Source: an uncultured Anaerolineaceae bacterium (GTDB lineage Bacteria > Chloroflexota > Anaerolineae > Promineifilales > Promineifilaceae). From it: a stretch of DNA of 22,150 nt. The DNA lies in NCBI GenBank assembly GCA_937967805.1, contig CALBTC010000365.1:1-22150 (forward strand), read 5' to 3'. The position numbers were made by a program, and so were the translations under genes. This document shows, in pieces, positions 14,888 through 22,090 of this stretch. Position 1 is the stretch's first letter; each line of letters starts with the position of its first letter. The notes beneath the pieces are model-generated. The model made no database searches, was not told the DNA's origin, and was given only the letters and a program-made list of their open reading frames with translations.

Positions 14888-14938
14888 GCGTGAGGCGTGA
14901 AACGTGACCGGAAAAATTTCACATCTCACGCCTCACGC
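14888..14938. terminator. Hairpin after the microprotein gene
   Basis: GCGTGAGGCGTGA (14888-14900) pairs perfectly with TCACGCCTCACGC (14926-14938). An inner GTGAAA/TTTCAC pair extends the stem. It lies 18 bp after the microprotein stop codon. There is no long T run, so it may be a repeat element that also terminates. Confidence 0.6.
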
Positions 14939-14949
14939 TAAATTAAGGT

Positions 14950-15041
14950 GGAGCGAGCATCCTCAGATGTGAACGGATGGTGCAGAACCCATTCCGCATC
15001 TCAGGCCCGTCCTGAGCATCGTCGAAGGGATGCTCCGCTCC
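14950..15041. repeat. Imperfect inverted repeat with a TCCTGAGC...TCGAAGG core
   Basis: GGAGCGAGCATCC (14950-14962) pairs with GGATGCTCCGCTCC (15028-15041) with one extra base. Inside lies GTCCTGAGCATCGTCGAAGG, a variant of the widespread CCTGAGC-TTG-TCGAAGG repeat. The outer arms match those at 11153-11245, and the core matches the one at 16660-16680. Confidence 0.65.
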
Positions 15042-15061
15042 TCGCACATTTGAAATCTGTT

Positions 15062-15170
15062 AATTGACGGGCATTGTTTTTAGAATATCCCTGAACTCGT
15101 CATGAGTGATGTCCGCCGCAACTGGCAGCAGGGCATCCGGCTTGGTATAATGCCGCGCTCTATGGTATAG
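15062..15170 (-). pseudogene. Possible gene remnant (C-terminal tail only)
   Basis: On the minus strand a frame without a start codon reads PDALLPVAADITHDEFRDIL and then KTMPVN before TAA at 15062. It looks protein-like (amphipathic, charged) and is open for about 35 codons after an upstream TGA. It may be the tail of a decayed gene, now overlapped by the promoter of the LysM protein. It may also be chance. Confidence 0.25.
15123..15151 (+). promoter_or_regulatory. Promoter for the LysM protein gene
   Basis: A perfect -10 box TATAAT at 15146-15151 with TGGCAG as a weak -35 at 15123-15128 (17-bp spacer). Transcription would start near 15158, about 42 nt before ATG 15200. Confidence 0.5.
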
Positions 15171-15199
15171 CCTTCAATTATGCCATAAGTTGAACCATA

Positions 15200-16615
15200 A
15201 TGATGAGTGATTTCCCGGATTTGCCCCAGGCGCCAGACGACGAACGGCGCTGCCCCTCTTGCGACACGGTTGTTGCCGCCGATGCCACCCTTTGCTTGAT
15301 GTGTGGCGCGCAGTTGGAGCCTCTGGTTCCTCCGCAAAAAGAAGCCTCTCCCGAACCAGAGGTCGAACCAACGGCAGAGCAGGAAACAGTCCATTCTGAG
15401 CCGGCGGAAGCGGCCGTTTCCCCCACCACCGTCTCAAAATCAGAGGTAACACCTGAGATACCCACCTTCAAACGGGTAGCCCCTGCGCCGACAACGGCCG
15501 TTCCAGACGCACCAGAAGTCGTAGAATCGGTCATGCGCGAACGGCAGACGCCGCTGGTTTTGGCGATGACGGCCGTCTTCTTTGCCATCATTGTGGTCGT
15601 GGGTGGGTTGATCTTGCAGTATCAAAGTGGGGAAGTCAGCATGGTCATTGCCCCCTCAGCCACGCCCATTCCGGCCACAATTACCTACACGCCTATCTGG
15701 ACGCCGCTGCCTACCGAAACCAGCCCCCCAACGATGACCCCCACCATAACGCCCACGCCGGCACCCACCGACACGCCGCGCCCGCCGCGCACCCACACCG
15801 TCAGCAGCGGCGAAACGCTCATTGGCATTTCGCTGCGCTACCGCATTTCGCCGGAGAGCATCGCCGCGGCCAATGGGATCGATACCAACACGCAGGTGCA
15901 GCTCGATCAGGATTTACTGATTCCCTGGCCAACGCCCACGCCGCCGCTGGAGGTGATCGCCGCCAACATTAATGGCGAAACAGTCATTGTGGACCCCACC
16001 GGCTGCGATTTATACCAGGTGCAGGAAGGAGATTCGATTGTAGGCATTGCCAGCCGCTTTGGCGTGCCGTTTGATTTGCTGGCTCGGGTGAACCGGATCG
16101 ACGATCCTTCATTGCTCCAGCCGGGCGATCCGGTGTGCATTCCACAAATTATCTATGGCCAATCGCTGCCGCCAACGGCGGGACCGTCTCCCACGCCCAC
16201 GGAAACGCTGCCGCCGCCCGGGCCGCAGCTGCTTTACCCGGTGGCCGGCACCGTGGTTGAGTCGTTGGATGAGACGATTTTGCTGCAATGGACGGCCGTA
16301 AAACCGCTGGCCGAAGATGAAATGTACATGGTTGAACTGACCAACATCGACGATTTAGACAGCTTACCCTGGCGCGGCTTCACCCGCGCCACCGCTTTCC
16401 GCGTGCCGTCCTCCTGGCGGCCCACCACACCGAAACTGTATGAGATGCGCTGGCGTGTCAGCATTGTTCAGGTCACCGGCACGCGTTCCGATGGGCTGCC
16501 CATTTACACTTTTGGTGGTTCTAGTAGCGCGGACGCGTTCTTTAGTTGGCAGGGGGCTGTACCCACGGCAACGCCAACTGCCACACCGATCCCTACAGCA
16601 ACTGCCACACCTTAG
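15200..16615 (+). CDS. Zinc-ribbon, single-span membrane protein with two LysM domains
   Basis: 471 residues. Residues 18-35 hold a zinc ribbon (CPSC, CLMC). An acidic/Pro-rich linker leads to one transmembrane helix at about 118-140. A Thr/Pro-rich spacer (153-197) then precedes LysM 1 (HTVSSGETLIGISLRYRI, 198-243) and LysM 2 (YQVQEGDSIVGIASRFGV, 271-316). After another Pro-rich spacer, residues about 340-455 form a beta-rich domain (LLQWTAVKPLAEDEMYMVEL). The tail is again Thr/Pro-rich. LysM domains bind peptidoglycan or other N-acetylglucosamine glycans, so the outer part likely sits in the envelope and the zinc ribbon in the cytoplasm. No clear Shine-Dalgarno sequence precedes the ATG; a second ATG follows at 15203. 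Function unknown beyond this. Confidence 0.88.
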   Translation: MMSDFPDLPQAPDDERRCPSCDTVVAADATLCLMCGAQLEPLVPPQKEASPEPEVEPTAEQETVHSEPAEAAVSPTTVSKSEVTPEIPTFKRVAPAPTTAVPDAPEVVESVMRERQTPLVLAMTAVFFAIIVVVGGLILQYQSGEVSMVIAPSATPIPATITYTPIWTPLPTETSPPTMTPTITPTPAPTDTPRPPRTHTVSSGETLIGISLRYRISPESIAAANGIDTNTQVQLDQDLLIPWPTPTPPLEVIAANINGETVIVDPTGCDLYQVQEGDSIVGIASRFGVPFDLLARVNRIDDPSLLQPGDPVCIPQIIYGQSLPPTAGPSPTPTETLPPPGPQLLYPVAGTVVESLDETILLQWTAVKPLAEDEMYMVELTNIDDLDSLPWRGFTRATAFRVPSSWRPTTPKLYEMRWRVSIVQVTGTRSDGLPIYTFGGSSSADAFFSWQGAVPTATPTATPIPTATATP

Positions 16616-16637
16616 GGTTCGTTTAGGCTTTGTTTGT

Positions 16638-16694
16638 AGATTGGTCCAATCTGCCAGGCTTGTCCTGAGCATGACCGAAGGATTGGACCAATCT
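16638..16694. repeat. Perfect 14-bp inverted repeat with a TCCTGAGC core
   Basis: AGATTGGTCCAATC (16638-16651) pairs perfectly with GATTGGACCAATCT (16681-16694). The arm itself contains the palindrome ATTGGTCCAAT. Inside lies TTGTCCTGAGCATGACCGAAG, given here as its parts TTGTCCTGAGC and ATGACCGAAG, of the same core family as at 14950-15041. It sits between the LysM gene and the lipoprotein gene and could terminate the first. Confidence 0.7.
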
Positions 16695-16715
16695 AATCCA
16701 TTAGCGGAGGGATTT

Positions 16716-17606
16716 ATGCGTCCTTTTTTACGAGTCAGGCAAGTTATTCAACTGATGCGCTTCTTGCCTTTACTTGTTTTGTTGGTGGGTTGTGGGTCGC
16801 TGAGCGAGACGGCCGTAGCCCCAACACCCACGCTTCCAGCCACATTTACGCCATTGCCCTCAGCAACCCCGCCATTGCAGCCGACAACGGCCGTAAGCCA
16901 GGCATCAACTCCCGAGGCAAGCGAAGGTGAAGTTGACGAGTTAGTGGAAGAGGCCATTTTCATTTCACAGCCTGGTCCCGGCTCCAGAATTGTCAACAGC
17001 CCGCTTCAGGTCACGGGTATCGCTGATCCCACGTTTGAGCAAAATCTGGTTATTCGCCTGCTGCTGGCCGATGGCACCGAACTGATAGAAACACCTACGA
17101 CGATTCAGGCAGAGCTGGGCAATCGCGGTCCGTTTACCGTGGATGTTCCATTTACCGTCAGTGGCGAACAGCAGGCATTTGTTCAAGTTTATGCCACCAG
17201 CGCCCGCGATGGCGGCATTACGCATCTTGCTTCGGTTGGACTCACACTGGCCGATTCAGGCGAAGAACAAATCGTGACTGTTGAGCCTCATGCCGAACGA
17301 ATACAAATCAGCCAGCCGGCATTGCGGGAGACGATTAGCGGGGGAACGGTCACCGTAGCCGGCGAGACCCTGGCCAGCTTTGAGCAAACGTTGGTGGTAG
17401 AGCTTTTGGGTGAGGCAGGCGAACTGCTTAGCTCGCAGCCCGTCATTGTGAACGCGCCAGATTTGGGCCAGCCGGGGCCTTTCAGCATTGAGCTGTCATA
17501 TGAAGTTGCAGCCTCTATGCCCGGCCGCGTGGTAGTGCGCGATCCTAGTCCTGCATTTGGTGGCGATGTTCATCTGGCCAGCGTAGAGATCACGCTGGCA
17601 CCCTAA
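16716..17606 (+). CDS. Lipoprotein with two Gmad2 (immunoglobulin-like) domains
   Basis: 296 residues from ATG 16716, with GGAGG 5 nt upstream; frames extending further 5' lie in the LysM gene and the hairpin. A signal sequence with lipobox (MRFLPLLVLLVGCGS) places the lipidated Cys near residue 26. A Thr/Pro-rich spacer (to about 70) is followed by Gmad2 domain 1 (IFISQPGPGSRIVNSPLQVT, then GIADPTFEQNLVIRL) and Gmad2 domain 2 (IQISQPALRETISGGTVTVA, then GETLASFEQTLVVEL). Gmad2 is a beta-sandwich linked to spore germination and envelope proteins in other bacteria. It should be anchored on the outer face of the membrane. It follows the LysM gene by 100 bp with a hairpin between; the pairing suggests a joint envelope role. 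Confidence 0.9.
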   Translation: MRPFLRVRQVIQLMRFLPLLVLLVGCGSLSETAVAPTPTLPATFTPLPSATPPLQPTTAVSQASTPEASEGEVDELVEEAIFISQPGPGSRIVNSPLQVTGIADPTFEQNLVIRLLLADGTELIETPTTIQAELGNRGPFTVDVPFTVSGEQQAFVQVYATSARDGGITHLASVGLTLADSGEEQIVTVEPHAERIQISQPALRETISGGTVTVAGETLASFEQTLVVELLGEAGELLSSQPVIVNAPDLGQPGPFSIELSYEVAASMPGRVVVRDPSPAFGGDVHLASVEITLAP

Positions 17607-17683
17607 TTGGATGGCGTAGGCACCACAAAAAGGGCCTTGCCTAAGCTGCCAGGAATGCTGAGGGCTGCAATGATGCAATTTCA
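17607..17683. terminator. Convergent gap with weak hairpin
   Basis: 77 bp between the plus-strand lipoprotein and minus-strand phosphatase genes. TAGGCA and TGCCTA (about 17617-17644) can pair over a loop that contains CACAAAAAGGG. It is weak, but placed where a shared terminator is needed. Confidence 0.3.
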
Positions 17684-18739
17684 TCAGTTGAACGCGATTT
17701 CGGGCAAATTGCGGTTGAACCGACTGACGACAATCGTTAAATCATCGCTGAGAGGACGGTCATCAGTAAACTGCGTCAGCTCATTCCGCAGCGCCTGAAC
17801 CAACTCCCGGGCCGGTTGATCGGCTTGCTGCTGTACCAGGTTGGCCAGACGTTCTTCACCAAACTGTTCCTTTTGACTGTTCATTGTTTCCGTTACACCG
17901 TCGGTGTAGAGCACAAGTAAGTCATCGGGATGTATGGCTACGCTTTTGGTCTGGTGGAGGAAGCCTTCCACCAGGCCAATGGCCGGCCCGGTTGTGCTTA
18001 GCCAGGTGAGCGGCAGTGTGCCGTTCGCCTGGGTACAGAGCAGGAGCGGTGGATTGTGACCGGCGTTGCTGTAGTGCAGCAGCTGTGCGTCTGACTCTAG
18101 CCGGCCCGCAAAGAGGGTAACAAAACTGGAAAAGTGGATGTTGTGTATGAAAAAACGATTTAAATGGTTCAGCAGATCTGCCGGTTGATTATGCAGCGGG
18201 GCCAGCGTCCGCAGCGCTGTTTGTAAGCTGGCCATGATCAGGCTTGCCGAGACACCATGACCGGCCACATCGGCTATTGCCAATCCAAAAGCCCCATCCC
18301 GAAAGTGAAAGAAGTCAAAAAAGTCGCCACCGATGATGTGTGAGGGCTGGCTGAAAACGGCTACATCCAGCCCCGGCACGCTTGGCGCTTGCTGCGGCAA
18401 CAGCGCTTTTTGCACCACCTGCGACAGTTCCAGCTCGCGCTCTAGCTCGCGCCGCTCTTCGGTAGAAAAGTGGTCGAGACAAATGCAGGCTGTATAGTCC
18501 ATTTCTAGCAAGGTGGTTTCAACGTAGCCGCGGCACAACTGGCAAACCCCGATTGTTTCATCTTCCACCCGTTCCAGAGCGGCGCTGATAACGTGAAGAT
18601 GTTCTTCAACCGCCTCGGTTTCAGTTGTGCCCAGGCAACATTGTTGCTTAGCTGGTGGTGTCTCTTCCAACAGCTCAGTTATTTGCTGCTGCTTTTGGCG
18701 TAAACTGATTCGAAATTTGTCGAATTCATAAGTTGTCAT
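17684..18739 (-). CDS. DksA/TraR-like zinc finger fused to a SpoIIE (PP2C) phosphatase
   Basis: 351 residues from ATG 18739, with GGGAG about 8 nt upstream. Residues 1-90 look like a DksA/TraR module: a helical hairpin, then RVEDETIGVCQLCRGYVE with Cys66-x2-Cys69, and Cys85, Cys87 and His90 in ACICLDH. The second pair is Cys-x-Cys plus His rather than the usual Cys-x2-Cys. After a coiled coil (92-112) the RsbU-type phosphatase domain begins with ALLPQQAPSVPG. Metal ligands are in GGDFFD (Asp139, Asp142), ADVAGHG (Asp157), YTDG (Asp280) and SDDLT (Asp332/333). By family it dephosphorylates an anti-sigma-factor antagonist. No partner switch genes lie next to it. What the zinc finger senses is unknown. 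Confidence 0.9.
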   Translation of the reverse strand: MTTYEFDKFRISLRQKQQQITELLEETPPAKQQCCLGTTETEAVEEHLHVISAALERVEDETIGVCQLCRGYVETTLLEMDYTACICLDHFSTEERRELERELELSQVVQKALLPQQAPSVPGLDVAVFSQPSHIIGGDFFDFFHFRDGAFGLAIADVAGHGVSASLIMASLQTALRTLAPLHNQPADLLNHLNRFFIHNIHFSSFVTLFAGRLESDAQLLHYSNAGHNPPLLLCTQANGTLPLTWLSTTGPAIGLVEGFLHQTKSVAIHPDDLLVLYTDGVTETMNSQKEQFGEERLANLVQQQADQPARELVQALRNELTQFTDDRPLSDDLTIVVSRFNRNLPEIAFN

Positions 18740-18816
18740 GGTGTCACTCCCGAGGCGGAATTATACCATGAACAGATGTTCTGATTCAATCCCTCTGTGA
18801 ACCAAAAGCCAAATTG

Positions 18817-19446
18817 CTACTGCAGAAAGGGATTCCACTGTTTTTCTTGCCCGATGGTGGTGGTAGGACCGTGGCCGGAGAAAACGGCCGTTTCATCCGG
18901 CAGCACCATAATCTTTTCGCGCAATACTCTCATCAGCGTGGCGTGGTCGCTGCCGGGAAGGTCGGTACGGCCGATGCTGCGCTGGAACAACACATCACCG
19001 TCGAACAAAACGTTTTCTCGGCGCACATAAAAAGAGACGTGCCCCGGTGCGTGTCCTGGCGTAAACAAAACTTCCAGCTTTAAATTTCCCACTTCAATGA
19101 CGTCGCCCTCGGCCAACATCTTGTCTGCGGGTGGTGGTGCGGGTAGTGTGAGGTTGAAGCTGGCAGCCGCCTTCGGCGCATGAGTCAGCATCTCTACAGC
19201 TTCTGGATGAATGTAAATGGGAACGTTGGTTGCTTCTTTTAGCTCGGCCAGCCCGCCAACGTGGTCAAAATGCGTGTGGGTGAGCAAGATATGGGTGATG
19301 ACGGCACCCTGCTCGCTGGCGATTTGGGCGATGCGACGGCCGTCCCAGGAGGGATCAATCACGGCCGCTTCCATCGTCTCCTTACAAATAGCGAGATAGC
19401 AGTTGGTCTGCAAAGGTCCAAGCGGTAGCTGCAAAATTTCGATCAT
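18817..19446 (-). CDS. MBL-fold metallo-hydrolase (glyoxalase II-like)
   Basis: 209 residues from ATG 19446, with AAGGA 7 nt upstream; ATG 19464 is also in frame. THTHFDHVGG (residues 56-65) is the HxHxDH metal motif. His136 in GHAPGH, Asp151 in DGDVLF and His192 in SGHGP complete the two-metal site. This is the 'YcbL-like' short form of the glyoxalase II family, without the C-terminal helical domain of true GloB. By family it hydrolyses thioesters such as S-lactoylglutathione or related substrates in the cytoplasm; the true substrate is not known. Confidence 0.9.
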   Translation of the reverse strand: MIEILQLPLGPLQTNCYLAICKETMEAAVIDPSWDGRRIAQIASEQGAVITHILLTHTHFDHVGGLAELKEATNVPIYIHPEAVEMLTHAPKAAASFNLTLPAPPPADKMLAEGDVIEVGNLKLEVLFTPGHAPGHVSFYVRRENVLFDGDVLFQRSIGRTDLPGSDHATLMRVLREKIMVLPDETAVFSGHGPTTTIGQEKQWNPFLQ

Positions 19447-19475
19447 AACTTTTCCTTCGTTCATTGAAAATATTT

Positions 19476-19547
19476 AACCGCAAAGAGCGCAGAGGGCGCA
19501 AAGGTTTTTTTCTTATCTTTTTTGCGTTTTTTGCGTCCTTTGCGGTT
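19476..19547. repeat. AACCGCAAAG inverted repeat
   Basis: AACCGCAAAG (19476-19485) pairs perfectly with CTTTGCGGTT (19538-19547). The inner parts repeat GCGCAGAG, GCGCAAAG and TTGCGTTTTTTGCGTCC, i.e. an 8-9 bp word that decays towards the centre. It belongs to a GCAAAG-type intergenic repeat family common in environmental genomes. It lies in the gap between the MATE-like gene and the MBL gene and may terminate the former. Confidence 0.75.
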
Positions 19548-19577
19548 CACTCCTCTTACTGATGAAAAGCTGCAAAA

Positions 19578-20891
19578 TTAAATGTTGCGCGTAGCCATTA
19601 TGGTGGGAAAGGCCGGTAAATATTGCTTGGCGCGCCAGGCCAGGTAGATTATTTCGGCCAGGACGGCCAGGGTGAGGGCGACGGCAGCGGTGGGCAAGCC
19701 GGGCCATTGTCCGGCCAGACCAATGGCTAACACGATAACGGTGACGATCATGTTTACCACCATGGCGACGTTGACGGCCGTCGTTTTACGGCCGTTTATC
19801 AGCAGCCCACGCAGCCACATGCCAATGACGGTTAGAGCCGGGAAGGGTAAGAAGTAGATCAGGCTGTCCTGGGCCAACGTGCCAACTTCGGCCGTCATGT
19901 CCTGCACGCCAAACAGGTAAAGCCGGGCCAGTGGACTGAAGGTGAACAACGTTATCGTCAGGCCAACGATAGCCGCCAGCGTCAGGCTGAAGCGGCGAAT
20001 GGGGGCATAGCTGTCCGGTCCCTTGGTGAGGGCGATGACTGCTTCGGGCAAGGCCAGGGCAGCGGCACGGGCCATGAGCATAATCTGGAAGATGACCGGC
20101 CAGGCGGCGAGGGATTGGGTGGGGCGGTCCAGCCGGGCCAGGCTGAACGTGACCAATGGTTGAACCAGCAGCACCATCACGGCCGTTCCCGCCAGCGGCA
20201 AATGGAACCAGAACAAATCGCGGTAGGTGAGCGGCTCCTCATCCGTGATGATCGTTTCACTCAGCTCGTTTTGCAACAGCGGGCGGATGGCAATCGTGGC
20301 GTAAATCGCTTCGGCAATGACGCCGGCCATCAGGGCCGTGGTGCCGTTGACCACGCCCGGCAAATCGGTCAGCATGGATAGGCCGATGACGGTGCCGCCG
20401 GAGGTAAGCAGGCGAACGGCCGTACCCCAGGCCATTTTACGCGGCTGGTTGAAATGAATCAAAACGCCCTGCAAAAAGCGCCGCCAGGCGATGGCTGCGC
20501 TCCAAAAAATCATGATTTGCATGCCGGGCTGTACCCACTCGGCCACCTCATCTGGCGTCCCCAGCCAGGTGCGTACTACCAGATCAAACAAGGGGGTGAA
20601 GGCGATGGCGATGGAAACGGCCGTTAACAAAATCATCCAATGCAACGTAAAGCGGCGCACCAAAAAATAAGAAGCGCGGTCCTTCACCAGGGCGGTGGAG
20701 GTGGCCAAAAGGTTGATGATGGGGCTTTCTATGGTCACCGACAGGCTGACAACGATGCCCTGGGCTGCCAGCATGATCACCTCGTTAGGCAGGCGGTTAA
20801 TGGCGGCGCTGACGATAGGGCCTTCGGCCGTCATAAGCAGCCAACTGGCGAACAGCGGCAGCCAAAACCAGAAGATTTCGCGTTGTTTCAT
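19578..20891 (-). CDS. MATE-like (MOP superfamily) membrane transporter, possibly ANK-type
   Basis: 437 residues with about twelve hydrophobic helices in two halves. The opening EIFWFWLPLFASWLLMTAEG matches the first helix of MATE-like proteins, where an acidic residue (Glu23) follows the helix. Repeated half motifs, GVLIHFNQPRKM in the first half and GLLINGRKTTAV in the second, are typical. The segments around residues 145-170 recall ANK/progressive ankylosis-like exporters, which sit in the same superfamily. The exported compound is unknown. Its ATG overlaps the stop codon of the CoA-transferase gene by 4 bp (ATGA), so they form a coupled operon, an unusual pairing. Seven ACGGCCGT sites lie in this gene and the next. 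Confidence 0.82.
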   Translation of the reverse strand: MKQREIFWFWLPLFASWLLMTAEGPIVSAAINRLPNEVIMLAAQGIVVSLSVTIESPIINLLATSTALVKDRASYFLVRRFTLHWMILLTAVSIAIAFTPLFDLVVRTWLGTPDEVAEWVQPGMQIMIFWSAAIAWRRFLQGVLIHFNQPRKMAWGTAVRLLTSGGTVIGLSMLTDLPGVVNGTTALMAGVIAEAIYATIAIRPLLQNELSETIITDEEPLTYRDLFWFHLPLAGTAVMVLLVQPLVTFSLARLDRPTQSLAAWPVIFQIMLMARAAALALPEAVIALTKGPDSYAPIRRFSLTLAAIVGLTITLFTFSPLARLYLFGVQDMTAEVGTLAQDSLIYFLPFPALTVIGMWLRGLLINGRKTTAVNVAMVVNMIVTVIVLAIGLAGQWPGLPTAAVALTLAVLAEIIYLAWRAKQYLPAFPTIMATRNI

Positions 20892-22090
20892 TCTGGACCG
20901 GCCACCACGTTGTTGGCCGTTAACGTTTCGATCTCCCGATTCGTATAGCCAATCTCTGTCAATATCTCAAAGCTGTGCTGACCCAGCGCGCTGCCGCTAA
21001 ATTTGTAGTCCGGCTCGTGGTCAGATAGCTTGATGGGGGAACCAACTTGTTGTTGTGCTTTATCTTGCATGGGCACTGCTACAATCATGTGGCGCGCCAG
21101 GGTTTGCGGGTGGGCAAGGGCTTCCTCGGTGGTGAGTACGGGCTCTACGCAAACGTCAAGTTGGGCAAAAATCGCCTGCCACTCGGACATGGTTTTGCCC
21201 GATATGGCGCGCTGGATTTCTTCTTTAAATGTCTGTTGATGGGCCGCGTCAAAATTGGTGCCGGGTTTAAACAAATCTTCCCGGCCAATCGCCTGGCAGA
21301 AGCCGTGCCAAAACTTAGGTTCAAGTGGGGCGACGGAAAGGTAACGGCCGTCTTTCGTTTCATAAATATCGTAAAAGCTGCCGCCGTTCAGGAGTTCGCC
21401 TTCGGGCTGTGGATTTTCGCCACCGACCAGCCATTTGGCCGCACCGACGGCATTCCAGGCCAGCGCCCCGTCGTGCATGGCGATGTCTACCTGGCCGCCT
21501 TCGCCTGTGCTCATCCGGCGGATGATGGCTGCCAGCAGGCCAATTACCAGATGGAGCGAACCGGCACCGACGTCGGCAACCTGCATGGGTGGGGGCGGTG
21601 GGGGCGTCTGGCTGGATTGACGGCCGTAATAACTCAACAGTCCAGACAGCGCCAGATAGTTCAAGTCGTGCCCGGCGCGGTTTTTGTACGGGCCGGACTG
21701 GCCGTAGCCGGTGAGCGAACAAAAAATGAGCGAGGGACATTCTTCTTTGAGCTGCTCGTAGCCCACGCCCAAACGCTCCATTACGCCAGGACGAAACTGT
21801 TCCACGATGATGTCATATTTTTGCCGGGTGATAAGCTGTTTGATGATTTCGGGGGCTGCGGCCGTTTTCAGGTTGAGGCCCAGGCTGCGCTTGGAACGGT
21901 TAAGCAATGAATGCTGGGCCGATTGGCCGTCGGGCGAAAAGGGCGGCAGCAGCCGCACCAAATCGGGCCGGTTGGGTGCTTCAATGCGGATAATGTCTGC
22001 GCCCAGATCGGCCAGGATCATGGTGGCGTAGGGGCCGGGTAAAAGCGTGGAAAAATCGAGAATCTTGAGGTTATTGAGTGGTGGTGTCAT
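20888..22090 (-). CDS. CaiB/BaiF family III CoA-transferase (AMACR-like)
   Basis: 400 residues from ATG 22090 (MTPPLNNLKILDF); a GTG at 22102 adds four residues. Neither start has a good Shine-Dalgarno sequence; a GGAGG lies about 20 nt before the GTG. Family III features are LPGPYATMILADLGADIIRI near the N-terminus, EQFRPGVMERLG, and SLTGYGQSGPY. AGHDLNYLALSG holds the conserved Asp (residue 142 from this start). The HD form with NYLALSG is typical of alpha-methylacyl-CoA racemases, so it may racemise 2-methyl acyl-CoAs rather than transfer CoA; I cannot decide. It acts in the cytoplasm. The proline run PPPPPP at about 162-170 is an odd insertion in a loop. Confidence 0.9.
   Translation of the reverse strand: MTPPLNNLKILDFSTLLPGPYATMILADLGADIIRIEAPNRPDLVRLLPPFSPDGQSAQHSLLNRSKRSLGLNLKTAAAPEIIKQLITRQKYDIIVEQFRPGVMERLGVGYEQLKEECPSLIFCSLTGYGQSGPYKNRAGHDLNYLALSGLLSYYGRQSSQTPPPPPPMQVADVGAGSLHLVIGLLAAIIRRMSTGEGGQVDIAMHDGALAWNAVGAAKWLVGGENPQPEGELLNGGSFYDIYETKDGRYLSVAPLEPKFWHGFCQAIGREDLFKPGTNFDAAHQQTFKEEIQRAISGKTMSEWQAIFAQLDVCVEPVLTTEEALAHPQTLARHMIVAVPMQDKAQQQVGSPIKLSDHEPDYKFSGSALGQHSFEILTEIGYTNREIETLTANNVVAGPE

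Noticed and set aside
21047..21910. 287-codon plus-strand frame inside the CoA-transferase gene
   Set aside because: It is antisense to a well-supported family III CoA-transferase and has no domain of its own.
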